NCBI GenBank assembly: GCA_028554645.1
Contig: JAQOOI010000016.1
Coordinates: forward strand, 620,001 to 684,000
DNA length: 64,000 nt
Direction: 5' to 3'
From: Omphalotus guepiniiformis
Lineage: Eukaryota; Basidiomycota; Agaricomycetes; Agaricales; Omphalotaceae
Positions within the stretch are counted from its first letter, which is position 1; every line of letters starts with the position of its first letter. Below are positions 23,030 through 34,690 of the stretch, piece after piece. The notes under the pieces are model-generated. The model had not been told where the DNA came from. It did not search any database and saw nothing but the letters and a program-made list of their open reading frames with translations. The position numbers and the translations under genes were made by a program.

Positions 23030-23676
23030 TGTCTTAATGTACTAATTGTATCTGTTGACCAGGTCGCTTTCGTGTATCACGCTTGTACTGTAGATGAATT
23101 ATACTATGTACTATTCTTTTCCGAACAACCATTTAGGGATCCACTCCTCTCGAGCTAAACTTAGTATCCTACGTCCTTTACGGCTGAAACACCATGCCAG
23201 GTTCTTTCCTCGATGAAGCGTTTTTCAGACCAATAACCCATATATATTACCATCGCTGGATTTCTCCTGAACGTCTGGACGTCATTGCTTCCGCCTTCCG
23301 ATATTCACCTCTCGTCTATTTCATGATCAACCCCAGATTGAATCAACCCACAAATTCGATCAATATAACATTCTCTATCATAGAGTTCTGTACCAGTCAA
23401 AAGTTTACCACTTCAACGAATATACCACAACACTACCTACTATTACACTCGCTCTAGTTTTTACATTTTACATTTTTCTCTGTTACTCCTGGTTTTTTTA
23501 GTTTTACATGGCTCCCCAACCCGCTTCTTTGATGCCATTTCTTGTCATCTGAACCCAAGTATCAAGCGTCGCGCTATGAAAAGAAGAAAAGAAAAAGAAT
23601 GGTATATGTACGACTGAAGTCCACTCGAGGGGACCCCTAAGCCTCGGTATTCACAACATTTGAGCAAACATTTCTC
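23030..23676. other. Intergenic, no gene seen
   Basis: Tail-to-tail spacer between copy B (+) and the polytopic membrane protein (-). It is T-rich around 23455-23510 and holds no recognisable coding or RNA feature. Confidence 0.4.
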
Positions 23677-25682
23677 CTATACAACATTGTCGAGCTTAAT
23701 CTCCACAACATCCTTCGGATCGTCCGTACGACGACAAATATCAACGATGTCTTTAGTCGTATCACCGGAAGAAGGGGAATTTCCTGGAATTGAATTGATA
23801 TATCATTGATTCGACCAACTACGTTTCGATGAAAGCTCGTACCGTCATTGTCTTCATCCTCGTCGCAATGAGTGTGGACTTGAGTGGAAACATGTACAGT
23901 CGTCCTATAAAAAAGAGGGGGGGTAGGAAGTGGTTGAGTTACAGCGCGAAGATCATGTTTTTTCTCGATCAAAAGGACTCACGCTCTGTATGTGGTCGCA
24001 TGCCTACTACTAACGTCATAACTTCTCGTCCTATCGCCTTCGTAGACAGTTACACCAGTAGACCGTGCAACGGAGATGATGAGTTCTGAGAGGAGAAACT
24101 GTTAGTAAATGCAAAGAATGCGACTTATAGAAGGATGAGACGTACGAGACATGCTAATCTCAATCTCGAGCTTGACGATATAAGTGATTGGATGGAACTA
24201 ACGCGGTGGAATCAGGAGGAGTGTCTACGAAAAGACCATGATGCAGAAATACCTGACAATACACCTAAGAATAAATGAGATGAGTAGTCAGTCCGCTTAG
24301 TCGAGAGGGAAACTCACAAATTCGTTCCGTAACATAGTCATACCCAAGAGAAAAAGATCCATCGCAATAGATACAAAAATGATATACTGATTGAATCTGC
24401 CACCATACCCCCGTCAGTGTCACTGTCAAGTAAACGACGCCCTATTCACCGACTCACTTTACAACTTTGTCGTATTTTGTGAGCTGTATAATCCATCGAT
24501 CGTTAGAGCGATGACACGATCTCCGAAAAAAATTTGCTTACTCCATGATCAACTAATCGTTTTTTAACGGTTCGGATAAAGATGTAGTTGAGGCTTGCAT
24601 CGAGGACTGTATCATGATAGTGAGCAACAGGAGCGTACCAAGTACACCACTTAGACTTACGTAGATAGATGGTTTTTTCGAACTTGTCGTACCTAACCGC
24701 ACTGAATTAAATAATTTCATATCTGAGCCCAATGATGTACTAACCAGTGATTGAGCTAGACAATCCTCGCACCATGAGTTTCGGAGCGTGCACAGGGGGA
24801 AAAAATGGGCTTACGGCGATATAGTAATGACTGATCTGAAGATGTGCCGGGATCCCTGATGGAACGTTGTTCAGTTGAGCCAGACAAATGAAGGACAGGA
24901 AGAGCACTTACATATGCACGCAGTACATATGGAAATGATGGTGACAATACCAGCTGTTGCACATTTGAGGATGAGCTAAGAAGGAATTGAACAAGTGCGT
25001 CACAGAGGAAAGAATTCGTGAATTGGCTTACGCGGGGTCTTCGATTAGAGTATAGCAAGCAGGTTCGGTTGGCGATGATGAGCATTAAGCATTGGACCTA
25101 TGCGAGAGAAATTTTTTTTTAAATTCGTTGAAGATAGGCGGAGGGCAAAGAAGTAACCTGGGTAATCCAGCAAGCAATGACACCAGCAAAAACAGGCAGA
25201 CCAGGTGGAAAGTGTTTGTTCCTACCACAAATCATGAGCGTTACGAAAGTCAAGAACCTCAATGAGAAAAACGCACAGGTAACCCCAAGATATAATTGCG
25301 AAACTGATATTACTAAACCAACTTCGGGTTAGCACCATACGACAGAAAAAGCAAAAGCAATGCGTACGCCGCTATCTCTAGCCAGATCATAATAATGTAC
25401 GCAGAGAATTTCCGCGATGCACGCCTAGTTTCACTAATCGCATCTAGGAGGACGAAAAAACCGAAACCCCACTGCTCATAAGAGTCAACGACAATTCCAT
25501 GCGCTTTAAAAATCGACTAGAAGGACTCACAAACCATCCAAAAGCGATATTATCGAAAACCATGTCGGCTTCCGTGACATCTAGGGGAACGAACCTAAAA
25601 CGCAACACGATAGCATGAACTCAGCAAAACCGCAAGTTCAAGACTTAGAAAAAAAAACTTACGGATGCTCTCGATGGAACAT
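23677..25682 (-). CDS. Polytopic (probably 7-TM) fungal membrane protein with many tiny exons
   Basis: No exon exceeds about 120 nt, so no long open frame marks this gene. From ATG 25682 (MFHREHP) about 14 exons can be chained by splice signals and phase. They give FVPLDVTEADMVFDNIAFG, GFGFFVLLDAISETRRASR, AYIIMIWLEIAANISFAIIS and PPGLPVFAGVIACWITQVQ. Next come LMLIIANRTCLL, LKCATAGIVTIISICTACI, IPAHLQISHYYIA and AVRYDKFEKTIYL. The later exons give LDASLNYIFIRTVKKRL, FNQYIIFVSIAMDLFLLGM and VYCQFHPITYIVKLEIEIS. A polar tail ends DVVEIKLDNVV at a TAG at 23677. I recall fungal hypothetical proteins that share the LNxxFIRTVKxRL, VSxxMD and FHPxxYxVKL motifs in this order; no function is known to me. 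Seven hydrophobic segments make a receptor-like topology possible. Some exon edges, especially near 24700-24830, are uncertain. Confidence 0.6.
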
Positions 25683-26230
25683 CGCGAAGAATGCCAGCGA
25701 CGAAGCTCGACGTCGAGACGGAATTGTTTATATGTATATATACACCATTCTGGATAGTAACACCTGATTATTCTGAATCATTTTGGTCAGAGGGGGTGTG
25801 GCGAAGGGAATTGAGTTTTTTGCGGGGCCCTGAGACATTGCGCTTTCGTCTTTCGGGCCTATCATCTTGGGAACTGCTTCCGTCTTAAGTGGAACGAATC
25901 TGTGTTCTCTGCGTGCGGCTCACCTAAGAGGGGTTTTCCTCGACGTTTTCTAGCGATGAGTTGGCAGAGTAAGGGGATGGATAGGGAAACAGCAATATCT
26001 TCCTCAATATTATCTGGTGCAAGACCCAAAGGAACATCGACGCAGAAAATCTAGGATAGCGGCGGCGATTGGTCCGTTACAGGCGAGCATTGCGATTGGG
26101 TCCTTTGCATCCCGATTGAAATGTGAATAACAGGGGCCTTGGCATCTGACCTCATCCGACTCGAGTCTTGGACTCACGGATGGTGACGGGGTCTCGACTC
26201 TCGACGTGAAGTCATTGAGGCCAGGCCCTT
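25683..26230. other. Intergenic, no gene seen
   Basis: This stretch holds the upstream region of the polytopic membrane protein and runs up to the start of a sequence block that is duplicated at 28600-29330. No coding feature was recognised. Confidence 0.4.
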
Positions 26231-26235
26231 CAGGG

Positions 26236-26862
26236 GTGAACATTGGGCTTGAAAATTGGGCGTTCACCCTTCTGACCTCTAGATGAGTGTCATAGGCTGT
26301 TTCGTGCCCTTAGACATTCCCGTTGGCAGCAACTTGGTTTCGGTGTTATCGCTGTTGGCAGCCCTGGCAGCCCCAAACGTCCGGCTTCTGAGCAATTTCG
26401 ATTTCGATAAAACGTCGAAGTCCGATGACACCGTCTCCATGCGTATGGAGTAGATGCATGTGCAAAAATGTAGGTCTTGAACCAGCGAAGGTTCCTCCTT
26501 GACTACGACTCCTCGAGATGGAATACTAGAAATTTTTTCCAGGAGAACTGTAGTCACGGATTCGTTCTAATATGTGCTTGTGAGCTCAGGTAGCGAGAAA
26601 TCACCGCACGCAAGCGTTATTCAGATTGAGAAGCGAGCCTCAGACCATATTATAGCAGGCAAAAGCAGGCAACCAACTAAAGGCCTTCTTTTCAACCGAC
26701 GTTCGTGATTGTGACTCTAGGTCACGTGCGTTCGCGTAGCGCGACAGTGACACACCCACTTTTCAACCTTCTTCAACACACCCATCTATGTAAAACATCG
26801 AAATCTACCAACTTCAAATGCTACATGAATTCTCCCGACTCTCTGGTCCTTAATCAAGATGG
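26236..26862 (+). repeat. Partial duplicate of the RAD17 upstream region and start
   Basis: This block aligns in order with 28600-29330, the segment that ends in the RAD17 start codon. Shared landmarks are GATGAGTGTCA, TGTTTCGTGCCCTT, ACATTCCCGTTGG, GGCAGCCCTGGCAGCCCCA and GATGACACCGTCTCCATGCG. Others are GTAGGTCTTGAACCAGCGA, TTATTCAGATTGA, TCACGTGCGTTCGCGT, GACAGTGACACACC and AAACATCGAAATCTA. The similarity runs through CAACTTCAAATGC, which includes the RAD17 ATG, and about a dozen codons beyond it, where this copy has lost the RAD17 frame. The spacing of the two copies is about 2.4 kb. Confidence 0.8.
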
Positions 26863-27474
26863 AGAATCGAAATGAGGAAGAGCGGATTGCAGGCAACGCG
26901 TCAAACAGGAGGAAGAAAACTCAGCGGAATCCTCAGGGAAGGGGCGCATATATGCACCCCAAAATGAAGGAGGCCCCGGGCGTGCCGGCAGAAGTAACTT
27001 TCCACAGCGAGCTGTTCATGGTCGCTAATCTCTTCCTCTTTCCCCTCGGTCTCTTTCGTACAGTTAACTTGCTACACCTGATTGACAATTCAGCGATACT
27101 CCCTACGAAGACAACGTGTCCTCCAGGCCAAGCTCACTATCTTGGAGTTCCCGCAGATCTGCAAGGACCTCGGTATCGCTGTGGACGACTATGAAGGAAC
27201 GTCTGAGTACGCGCAGTTCCTCGAGGCAGCCCAGAACTATACTCGTTTCGAGATCGAGAGAGACTTAGAGAGTGATGCTAGCTTCGCAATACATCATTTT
27301 AACTTCTTCATAAAACGGCACGGTAGCGCTGAAATTGAACTGTACAGACTCTGGAAGCCAACAGAGAACAGACTGCGCAAGGAACGAGCGGCACTTCGAA
27401 TTCGACCGCGAGGCATACTTCCAACAATGGCTGAATTGCAAGCAGGACAAAGGCAATACGAGCGTATCCAATAA
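26859..27474 (+). CDS. Hypothetical two-exon protein downstream of the duplicated promoter
   Basis: ATG 26859 opens a basic N-terminus (ENRNEEERIAGNASNRRKK). A plausible intron with donor GTAACT after GVPAE and acceptor TTCAG near 27093 joins in phase to RYSLRRQRVLQAKLTILEFP. The frame continues through ICKDLGIAVDDYEGTSEY, NYTRFEIERDLESD, FNFFIKRHGSAEIELYRLW and stops at 27474. The product would be about 175 residues, charged and helix-prone, with no known motif. Its start lies immediately after the copied RAD17 promoter. It may be a new or chimeric gene, or chance open frames; a second frame over 27335-27895 is also open. Confidence 0.35.
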
Positions 27475-27984
27475 CTCCGATGGAAGGACCTGGGGAAGAG
27501 GAACACATTTCACGAAGACGTCGATCGTGCGGACTCGGATCGTTTTCAACCTTTCTCGAAGGGTAGCCGAGACAACCGAAGCACCTCGCCCCCATGCAGC
27601 CTCCTTTGTGGCAAGCGTGGGCATCAAGTCTACTCACACCCCCTCTCAGAGCCAACGAAATGGGCTATTCCTTGTACCCCAGACTCATACGAATCCATCT
27701 GCATTGCCTACAACACTCTCGGGACAACAAAAGGCAAAGGTCGATGCTTGTCATGCGAACGAGAGCACATCTCTACTTTCTGTGGTGCTAGAACCCATCG
27801 AGCCCTCGACTGGATCCACCAGCAGAAACCGGGAGACAACTGAAGAATTCACCACTGAAATACCACCACCACTCCTTTTGATCCACCCGCTATGATGAAC
27901 GTCTCATTCGGTTGTACCCAATCACAAAAACCTGCGACAGATCTTCACCCTGCACGACGTGGAGACGAGTTGCGACTCTCGCTG
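27475..27984. other. Open-frame-rich stretch without a recognisable gene
   Basis: Overlapping frames on both strands stay open between 27300 and 27900, but none shows a known motif. It may be the decayed 3' part of the preceding hypothetical gene. Confidence 0.3.
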
Positions 27985-28320
27985 TCTCGCGTATAGAGCC
28001 GTGACTCTCGATTTATGTGCATACTTAGAGCTGCACCTCGTTCTTTCGTGTATAGAGCCGCGTCTCTTGTCTTCTCGCGTATAGAGCCGTGCCTCTCATC
28101 TTCCCACGTGTATAGAGCCGCGTCTCTCGTCTTTTCGCGTTTAGAGCCGTGCCTCTCGTCTTCTCGCGTATAGGGCCGCGTCTCTTGTCTTTCCGCGTGT
28201 AGAGCCGCGTCTCTCGCTGTCTCTCGTCCTCTCGCGTATAGAGCCGTGCCTCTTGTCTTCTCATGTATAGAGTCATGCTCCTTGCCTTCTCATGCATAGA
28301 GTTGTCATCTTTGCGTATAC
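27985..28320 (+). repeat. ~30-bp minisatellite
   Basis: About ten imperfect copies of a unit with the core CGCGTATAGAGCCGYGYCTCT, separated by TYGTCTTCT-like spacers, run head to tail. The last copies drift to CATGTATAGAGTCATGCTCC. The antisense open frame through it (28025-28297) is a by-product of the repeat. It lies between the two copies of the RAD17 upstream block. Confidence 0.75.
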
Positions 28321-28599
28321 AATGTTGTGGATCCTCATTTACATTAAACGGGTTTTGTCTCTGTCACACCGATACCTCTCTCACTTTCTCATTGTCTCCG
28401 GTTTCCAACTAGCTTGTTGCTCTTCCCTTTTAGAAGATCCTCGGCGTCTATGCTTAACGCTACACATTTTATGCTTTGTTATGGACTCACTGACTACTGT
28501 CATCTTCGGACTTGAACCAGACCTGTAATTGACGTTACATACCTACAATTTTTTATTTAAATGTGAATCTGATTATCAACACTATATGAGAGTTGGCGC

Positions 28600-29292
28600 A
28601 TAAATTTGGGCATTCATCCTTCTTACTTTAGATGAGTGTCACAGGCTTGACTAGTACGGATTGTTTCGTGCCCTTCAAGAGACATTCCCGTTGGTAGCAA
28701 CTTGGTCACCTCGGTCTTACCGCTGTTTGGCAGCCCTGGCAGCCCCAGATGCCTGGCTTCTGAGAGCGAATTTCGTTTTCGATAAGACGTCGACGTCTGA
28801 TGACACCGTCTCCATGCGATGAAATGAGTATGGAGTACATAGATGCATGGTAGGTCTTGAACCAGCGAGGCTTCCTCCTGCTTCCTCCTTCCTTGACTAC
28901 GACTCCACGACCCCAGGAGCAGTGTTTCTGTACAAGGACCGTACCGTACCGTAATACACTTCCTTCCTTCCGAGTCCTTCCTTCCACGCCGAGATGGAGT
29001 AAGTACTGGAAGGATTTTCCAGGAGATCTGTGGTCACGAACTCGTTCTAATACTTGGGAGCGTATGTAGCGAGCAGTTACCGTATGAATGCGTTATTCAG
29101 ATTGAGGAGCGAGTCTTAGACCAGTAACTTGCCAGTAATTTCATGATTCCGAATTTCCAAGCGTTTCGTGATGTGACTCAGTCACGTGCGTTCGCGTCTC
29201 GCGTGTGACAGTGACACACCTCTTGAATCCCACCCAAGCCTGCCCCAAGCACCCATCTACGTAAAACATCGAAATCTATCCACCAACTTCAA
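28600..29292 (+). promoter_or_regulatory. RAD17 upstream region, second copy of the duplicated block
   Basis: This is the promoter-side segment of RAD17 and pairs with the partial copy at 26236-26862. It carries an insertion relative to that copy near 28880-29000 containing a tract of CCTTCCTTCC and repeated ACCGT. A similar tract (ACCGTACCGTAATACACTTCCTTCC-like) recurs near 53600. The palindromic CACGTG at 29184 (within TCACGTGCG) is kept in both copies and could be a bHLH factor site; that is inference. Confidence 0.5.
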
Positions 29293-32200
29293 ATGCCACC
29301 TAAATCCTCCCAACCCTCAGGCTCTTCATCTCTATCCTCATCCTCCTCAAAAAAGTCCTCCTCAAAAACAAAACGAACAACAACAACTACGAAATTCGCA
29401 ACTCTCGAATCAAGTTCAAGTGCGAAGAGGATTAATCCTTTGACTGCTGTAAGTCATGATTACTTGCGTTTGCGTCTGTGTTTGGCGGTACTTGTGTGCT
29501 TTGGGAGGGGGGAGGATGAGACTCGGAGCGGAGCTGATTTGTATGACTTCTTTTTGTTTTTTAGTTCGTGGGGTTGTCTACGACGTCGCAGGATGGCAGT
29601 GAATCGGGGAAATTATCGCAGGGTTCGAGTTTGTTGAAAGGGAAAGAGAAGGGGAAGGAGATGGGGAAGGAGAAGGAGAAAGGGAAGGAGAAAGCGGGAG
29701 GAATGAAAGATGCGGATGTAGATCCGAATGACCAGCTCTGGGTTGATTTATACGAGCCCAAGACTGAGGTTAGTTATACCCCATCGCCTACTTTGATAAT
29801 CAACACACTGATTCAAAACAAAACAGGGTGAACTAGCAGTCCACGTACGAAAAGTCGAAGAAGTTCGTCGATGGCTTGATGAAGCGTTTAATGGTGGGCC
29901 TTCTGGGAAGTTGCGCAAGTATCGCGTGAGTTCTTACGAGTTTTTACTTCCTTGAAATCCTACTCACGTCTCGTTGATTGATTTTTAGCGAATCCTAGCA
30001 TTAACTGGACCTGCGGGTACAGCTAAAACATCAACGATTAGGGTTTTAAGCCGTGAACTTGGGTTTGATATACTTGAATGGAAGAATACGATGGGGGAAA
30101 TGAGTTATAACTCGTTTAGTACGTTGTTCTTCGTATTCCAAATGAATACGGGTCTAATTGTTATTACATAGATAACATGGACGACGAATACCCCCAATGG
30201 TCTTCCACAGGTACCGAAAGCCTAATGACAAAATTCCAACTATTCCTCGAACGAGCATCAACTTGTCGTGACATATTCCACCCCACTACCACCTCCCCCA
30301 CCCCACCCCCAACCCGACGTATAATCCTCCTCGAAGACCTCCCAAACATCCTACACACCCCCACCCGAATCCAATTCCACGAAACACTCTCATCACTCCT
30401 CATCACACCCGACCTCGCGCCTCCGCCTGTACCCATCATCATCATCGTTAGTGATTCGGGTATACGAGGTGAAGCGAATGATGAGAGGCTTGGGAATGGG
30501 AGTGGGAGTGGGTTTGGACCACGTTGGGGAAGAATTGGAGATGGTGATGGGGTTGGGGTTGTTGATATTAGGACTGTTTTACCGAAGGAGGTTTTGAATG
30601 GGCCGTATGTTACGCATGTTAGGTGTGTCTGTGGTTTTCCTGCCCTACCTTACTACTTGTCATATCGAAGTACTGACCCAATACAACGCGATAGGTTCAA
30701 CCCGATAGCACCAACACTCCTACGTAAAGCTCTCAACGCACTCCTAACAACACATTTTAAGAATACCCGCTGTCGATCACCGATATCGTCGAGTGTGTTG
30801 GATTTAGTGGTTGATTCTTCGAATGGGGATATTAGGAGTGCGATTATGGGGTTACAGTTTGCTTGTGTTCGGTTGGGGTCCCCTGCGTCTTCCTCTGCTG
30901 CGTCTTCGGTGTCTTCCTCAGGAACCAAGGGAGGGAGAAAGGTGGGTGCTGCGGGGAAGGGGAAGGCGAAGGGGAAGGCGGTAGGGGCAGGGGTAGGAGT
31001 AGGAGTGGAGGAGGGGGAGGAGGGGAAGGAACAAGACACTAACGTTAACTCTCACTCTCATGTGTTAGTGGAGAGTATAACGAGAAGAGAACAGAGTTTA
31101 GTGTTGTTTCATTTAATGGGAAAGGTTTTTTATAATAAACGTGCGTGTCCCCCTTTCCCTTCCCCCCTTCCCTTATCAACGATAAAACGATAATAACACG
31201 GACTTGATAACATGTGTCCCCATCCACAGGTAAAGGCGACCCACCAAACCCAAACGCAACATCTCGTGAAATCAAAAGAGATCAAGAGATTGATATGAGG
31301 CTTAAGGATCCACCGAGGTTACCTGGGTATTTGAGTGGGCATGAGAGGAGAGCGAGTCGTGTTGATGTTGATGTGAGTCACCCCCGCTTCGCCTTTCCCC
31401 CTCCCTCATATCCCATCCCACCCTTTCCCCCCCACCTTTTCCCTCATCACAAAACTCACGAAACTCACAAACCTGATAACTGATAACTGATAACTGATAA
31501 CTAACCCTCCCGAATAGGCGATCTACGCAGACTCACCAATAGACTCCTCACTCTTCTCACTCTACATCCATCAAAACTATATACAGTTCTGTGATGAGAT
31601 CGATCAAGTTGAGGGACTTGCGGAGTGGTTGAGTTGGGCTGATTCGGGTGGGGGTGAGAATGTGAGTTTCCCTCCTTCCTCCTTCCTCCCTTCCTCCCTT
31701 TCCTTTCCCTCCTTGCCTCCCTTTCCTTTCCCCTCCCCCCAACCTTCCCTTGCCTCCCTATCCGTTCCCCCCTCACGAATCTTCCCCGAACTGACAAACG
31801 TCGCTCCCGCACTCTAGTGGTACACCCAAACACCAAACCACTTCCACATCCTAGCTCTAAGCACACTCCACACACTTCCCTCGCCGATCACAAGGCGAAA
31901 CCAAAAGATATATAAACCAGAGTTTTTTGAGAGGGTGAGGGATGAGAGGAGGGGGTGGGTGGGTGTTGGGGATGTTAGGGGGTGGTTGGATGGGTTTGGA
32001 GGGGGTGGGGGGGATGGGTGTGGGGGTGGTTTTGATGTTGATTTTGATTGTGGTAGGGAGGATGGGGATGGGGTAGCGGAGGATGGGCGCTACGCTGGCG
32101 TTGGTTCATGGAGCTATAAATCAATACCGATATACCTCGGTGGAGTACTCAACGCTCGTGAACGACAGCGACAGCGATACCCCCCACACCCCTCACAGCG

Positions 32201-32498
32201 TTTACCTCCACCACCACCTAAATCACACAAACACTTCTCACAAATGACGTTTGATTTTAATTTCGGTCCTTCTTCGTATAACTCCTCCTCCTCCGCCGCC
32301 GGGGGAAAAGTGGGAACGAGTACGAGAGCAAAGGTACTCGGTGAGTCTGAGGGTGTGTCAGTGGATGCGGATGTCGGAGATGGAGGTGGGGACGATGGAG
32401 GCGGGGTGTATGAAGGGAATGAGAATGAGGAAATGGATATTGGTATCGGTATTGGTAAAGGCGGGTGGTTAGAGAATGATGATATTGAGGAGTTTTGA
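29293..32498 (+). CDS. RAD17: Checkpoint clamp loader Rad17/Rad24
   Basis: The protein is the large subunit of the RFC-like complex that loads the 9-1-1 clamp at damaged DNA and supports ATR-type checkpoint signalling. Nine exons chain in phase: 29293-29448, 29565-29768, 29827-29925, 29989-30119, 30172-30621, 30694-31140, 31230-31372, 31518-31661 and 31818-32498. After a Ser/Lys-rich N-terminus come LWVDLYEPKT, VRRWLDEAF, the Walker A segment LTGPAGTAKTSTIRVLS, FDILEWKN, RRIILLEDLPN (Walker B-like), PIIIIVSDSG, ILALSTLHTLP and an acidic C-terminus LENDDIEEF. Two oddities are a KGKEKGKE-type Lys/Gly/Glu run in exon 2 and a long Gly-rich, low-complexity stretch in the last exon. The Walker A reads GPAGTAKT, with the Lys-Thr kept. 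Confidence 0.85.
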
Positions 32499-32909
32499 GT
32501 GGGAGGTTAGATTCTTCGTGTTTTGTGTTCCATATTTCACCCACTGCTTGCCTTGCCCAACCATACCTTGCTTTGCCTTGCGTGCTTGATTTGTTCTTGA
32601 TCGTGTCAATGTCTTACTGGGCGTTGATGTTGAGATATAGCCACAATAACAAATATTTTGTAATTAATGCTGCTGGCTATGCCTTCAATTCTGCCGACTC
32701 GACATTCCCAATAAAATCATTATTCCAAATTCAAAAGTACGACAATGAACAAATAATATTTCCTCGTTCATCCATCGATATAAATTACACATATGAATTT
32801 CTGTTCCTATTCCCTTCTTTCCTTTCGCCCTATCCAATCCAATCTTCTTCGTTCAACCATCTAACCTCCCGCGTCACCCACGCAATCTACCAATTACCTA
32901 CAACGACGA

Positions 32910-33792
32910 TCAGTCAATCACACACAGTCTGCATTCCAAAAGACGCAACTCACCACCTCCAAACTTCTTCAACCCTTGCGAAATCCCACCACTAATCTTC
33001 TCCGCAGTCTTATCATCCTACATACATCCGAGTCATCATCAGCCATTTTTAAAAAAAGGCAAACGAGAGACAACTCACAAGGTTATACCCCGCTTTCTTA
33101 GCAGCAAACTCGACGCCTTTCTCGACATACGAGTTTTGGTTGCCCTGACCCTGGCTCTGTCCTTGGTTCTGGTTGGTATTGGACGATCCATACGAATCAT
33201 TGGTGTCGCGATTAGACGACCCATAAGAATCGTTATTGTCGCGGTTAGACGACCCATAAGAGTCGTTCACATTCGCGTTCGCGTTCGACGACTTGTCGCG
33301 GTTCCCGGACCCATAAGAGTCGTTGTCGCGGTTAGAAGAACCGTATGAGGAGTCGTTGGAGCCGTAGGTGTTGGAGGAAGAGTTGTTGTCACGGTTGGAG
33401 GAACCGTACGAGGAATCATTAGAGCCGTAGGTGTTGGAGGAGGATTTTTCACGAGAACCGTACGAATCGTTGTTGTCGTTAGATCCGTAGGTGCTGGAAG
33501 AGTTGTCGGTGGATCCGTAAGTGTTGGAAGAGGATTTGTCGCGGGAACCGTACGAATCGCTGTTGTCGTTGGATCCGTAGGTGTTGGAGGAAGAGTTATC
33601 ACGAGAAGAACCGTACGAATCCTGGTTGGAAGCACCGTACGAGTTGTTGTTGTTCGACCCATACGAGTTCGAGTTGGAATTATCATTCCCAGAACTAAAC
33701 CGTTCACGATCCTCGCCGCCGCGGTTAGAACCTCCATACGAGTTATCGTTGGAGCCGTAGCTATTGTCGTTGTTATCGTTGTTGTATGACAT
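32910..33792 (-). CDS. Ser/Tyr/Gly/Asn-rich low-complexity protein
   Basis: The protein starts at ATG 33792 and runs about 200 residues of degenerate repeats built on NDSYGSSNRD and SSSNTYGSND, then a short globular-looking tail GVEFAAKKAGYNL. An intron (GTGAGT donor, GTATGTAG acceptor) leads to DDKTAEKISGGISQGLKKFG in exon 2. Without a further intron the frame stops at 32910. Proteins with such SYGSSN repeats and a short KKAGY...TAEKI tail are, as I recall, widespread in mushroom fungi and of unknown function. The composition is prion-like and suggests condensate formation or stress response; that is inference. The region is A/T-poor only in the repeats, and antisense frames are open by repeat effect. 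Confidence 0.7.
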
Positions 33793-34603
33793 GGTTTGGT
33801 TGAATAACAGATTCAGAGGGAGAGATGAGTGAACAGGAATGAACTATGGGTTGAGGTTATATACCGCCTTATACCTGGCACTCAGGGGGGTTTTGAGCAG
33901 CTGCCTCGATTGACGATTGACTGACGGAATGACATGACGCACGGTGGATCTGATCGGTGGCAGGTGAGTTGCAGTATTGGGATAATGAAAATTCCACTCT
34001 ACTGCCTCCGCCGCTCTATATCTCTCCCGTACCAGGCCCATCGATTATAGGCAACGGCATTTTGAGTCGAGTCGAGGCGAGGTTTTGCAGGGTTTTGCTT
34101 TCGAATTTGCAAGGCGGTTCAAGATGAGTCCTGTCCGGTAGGTAGGTAACACCGTAATCCGTATTCACAGACAGGCCGCGACAGCTTTCAGCTTTCATTC
34201 TTGCTGTCCGAATGATTCGTGCAGCGTGTAGAATAGCGAGTTAGTGTGGCGTATGACTACATCTGAGTCTATCATTGCATGATCATCAAGTATCACCTGG
34301 CTTCGGAACTAAGCGGAATATCCGGGGAATGAAAGGGATGGTGTATGTACCTCTAGTAATACGTATACCCTTCACCATTCCATGCGGACGCAAACGCAAC
34401 AATCGATGGACCAACAGTCCCAGCTAAGAGACCCTCGAGGGCACTGGTAGAAAGCGATGTACGTTCTCACGCCTCGATTTCAACGGTTCAACCCTACAGC
34501 CCCTCTTTCTTACAAAATGCCATCAATCTAACGCTTTCGTACGGACGCCTTTTCTGCAACGCATTGCGGGTGACTCCTCTACTCTCCCGAATCCATCACC
34601 TCA
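33793..34603. other. Intergenic, no gene seen
   Basis: The first 100 bp should hold the promoter of the SYGSN protein. The rest has no recognised coding or RNA feature. Confidence 0.4.
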
Positions 34604-34690
34604 TTACTCAGGATCAATCCAAACCCCCACAAACCCAGTAAACACAACCGCACACCCAAGCGCAATATCCACACTACCCAATCGCGCCTC
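34604..34690 (-). pseudogene. Relic of the orphan membrane protein family (3' end)
   Basis: The minus strand encodes DIALGCAVVFTGFVGVWIDPE, which matches the C-terminus of copies C and D (CIALGCAAVFSGFVGVLINPE) at both protein and DNA level. Nothing upstream of this on the minus strand matches the family, so only the last ~25 codons remain. The adjacent 34690-34870 segment matches the flank of copy D instead. Confidence 0.7.

Noticed and set aside
28025..28297. Arg-rich 90-codon minus frame
   Set aside because: It is a translation of the minisatellite.
26236..29292. The direct repeats around 27-28.5 kb read as LTRs of a retrotransposon
   Set aside because: The repeated block ends in the RAD17 start codon and early codons, and there is no primer-binding site, polypurine tract, reverse transcriptase or protease between the copies.
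33267..33737. 156-codon Arg/Thr-rich frame on the minus strand
   Set aside because: It is the shifted frame of the SYGSN repeats.
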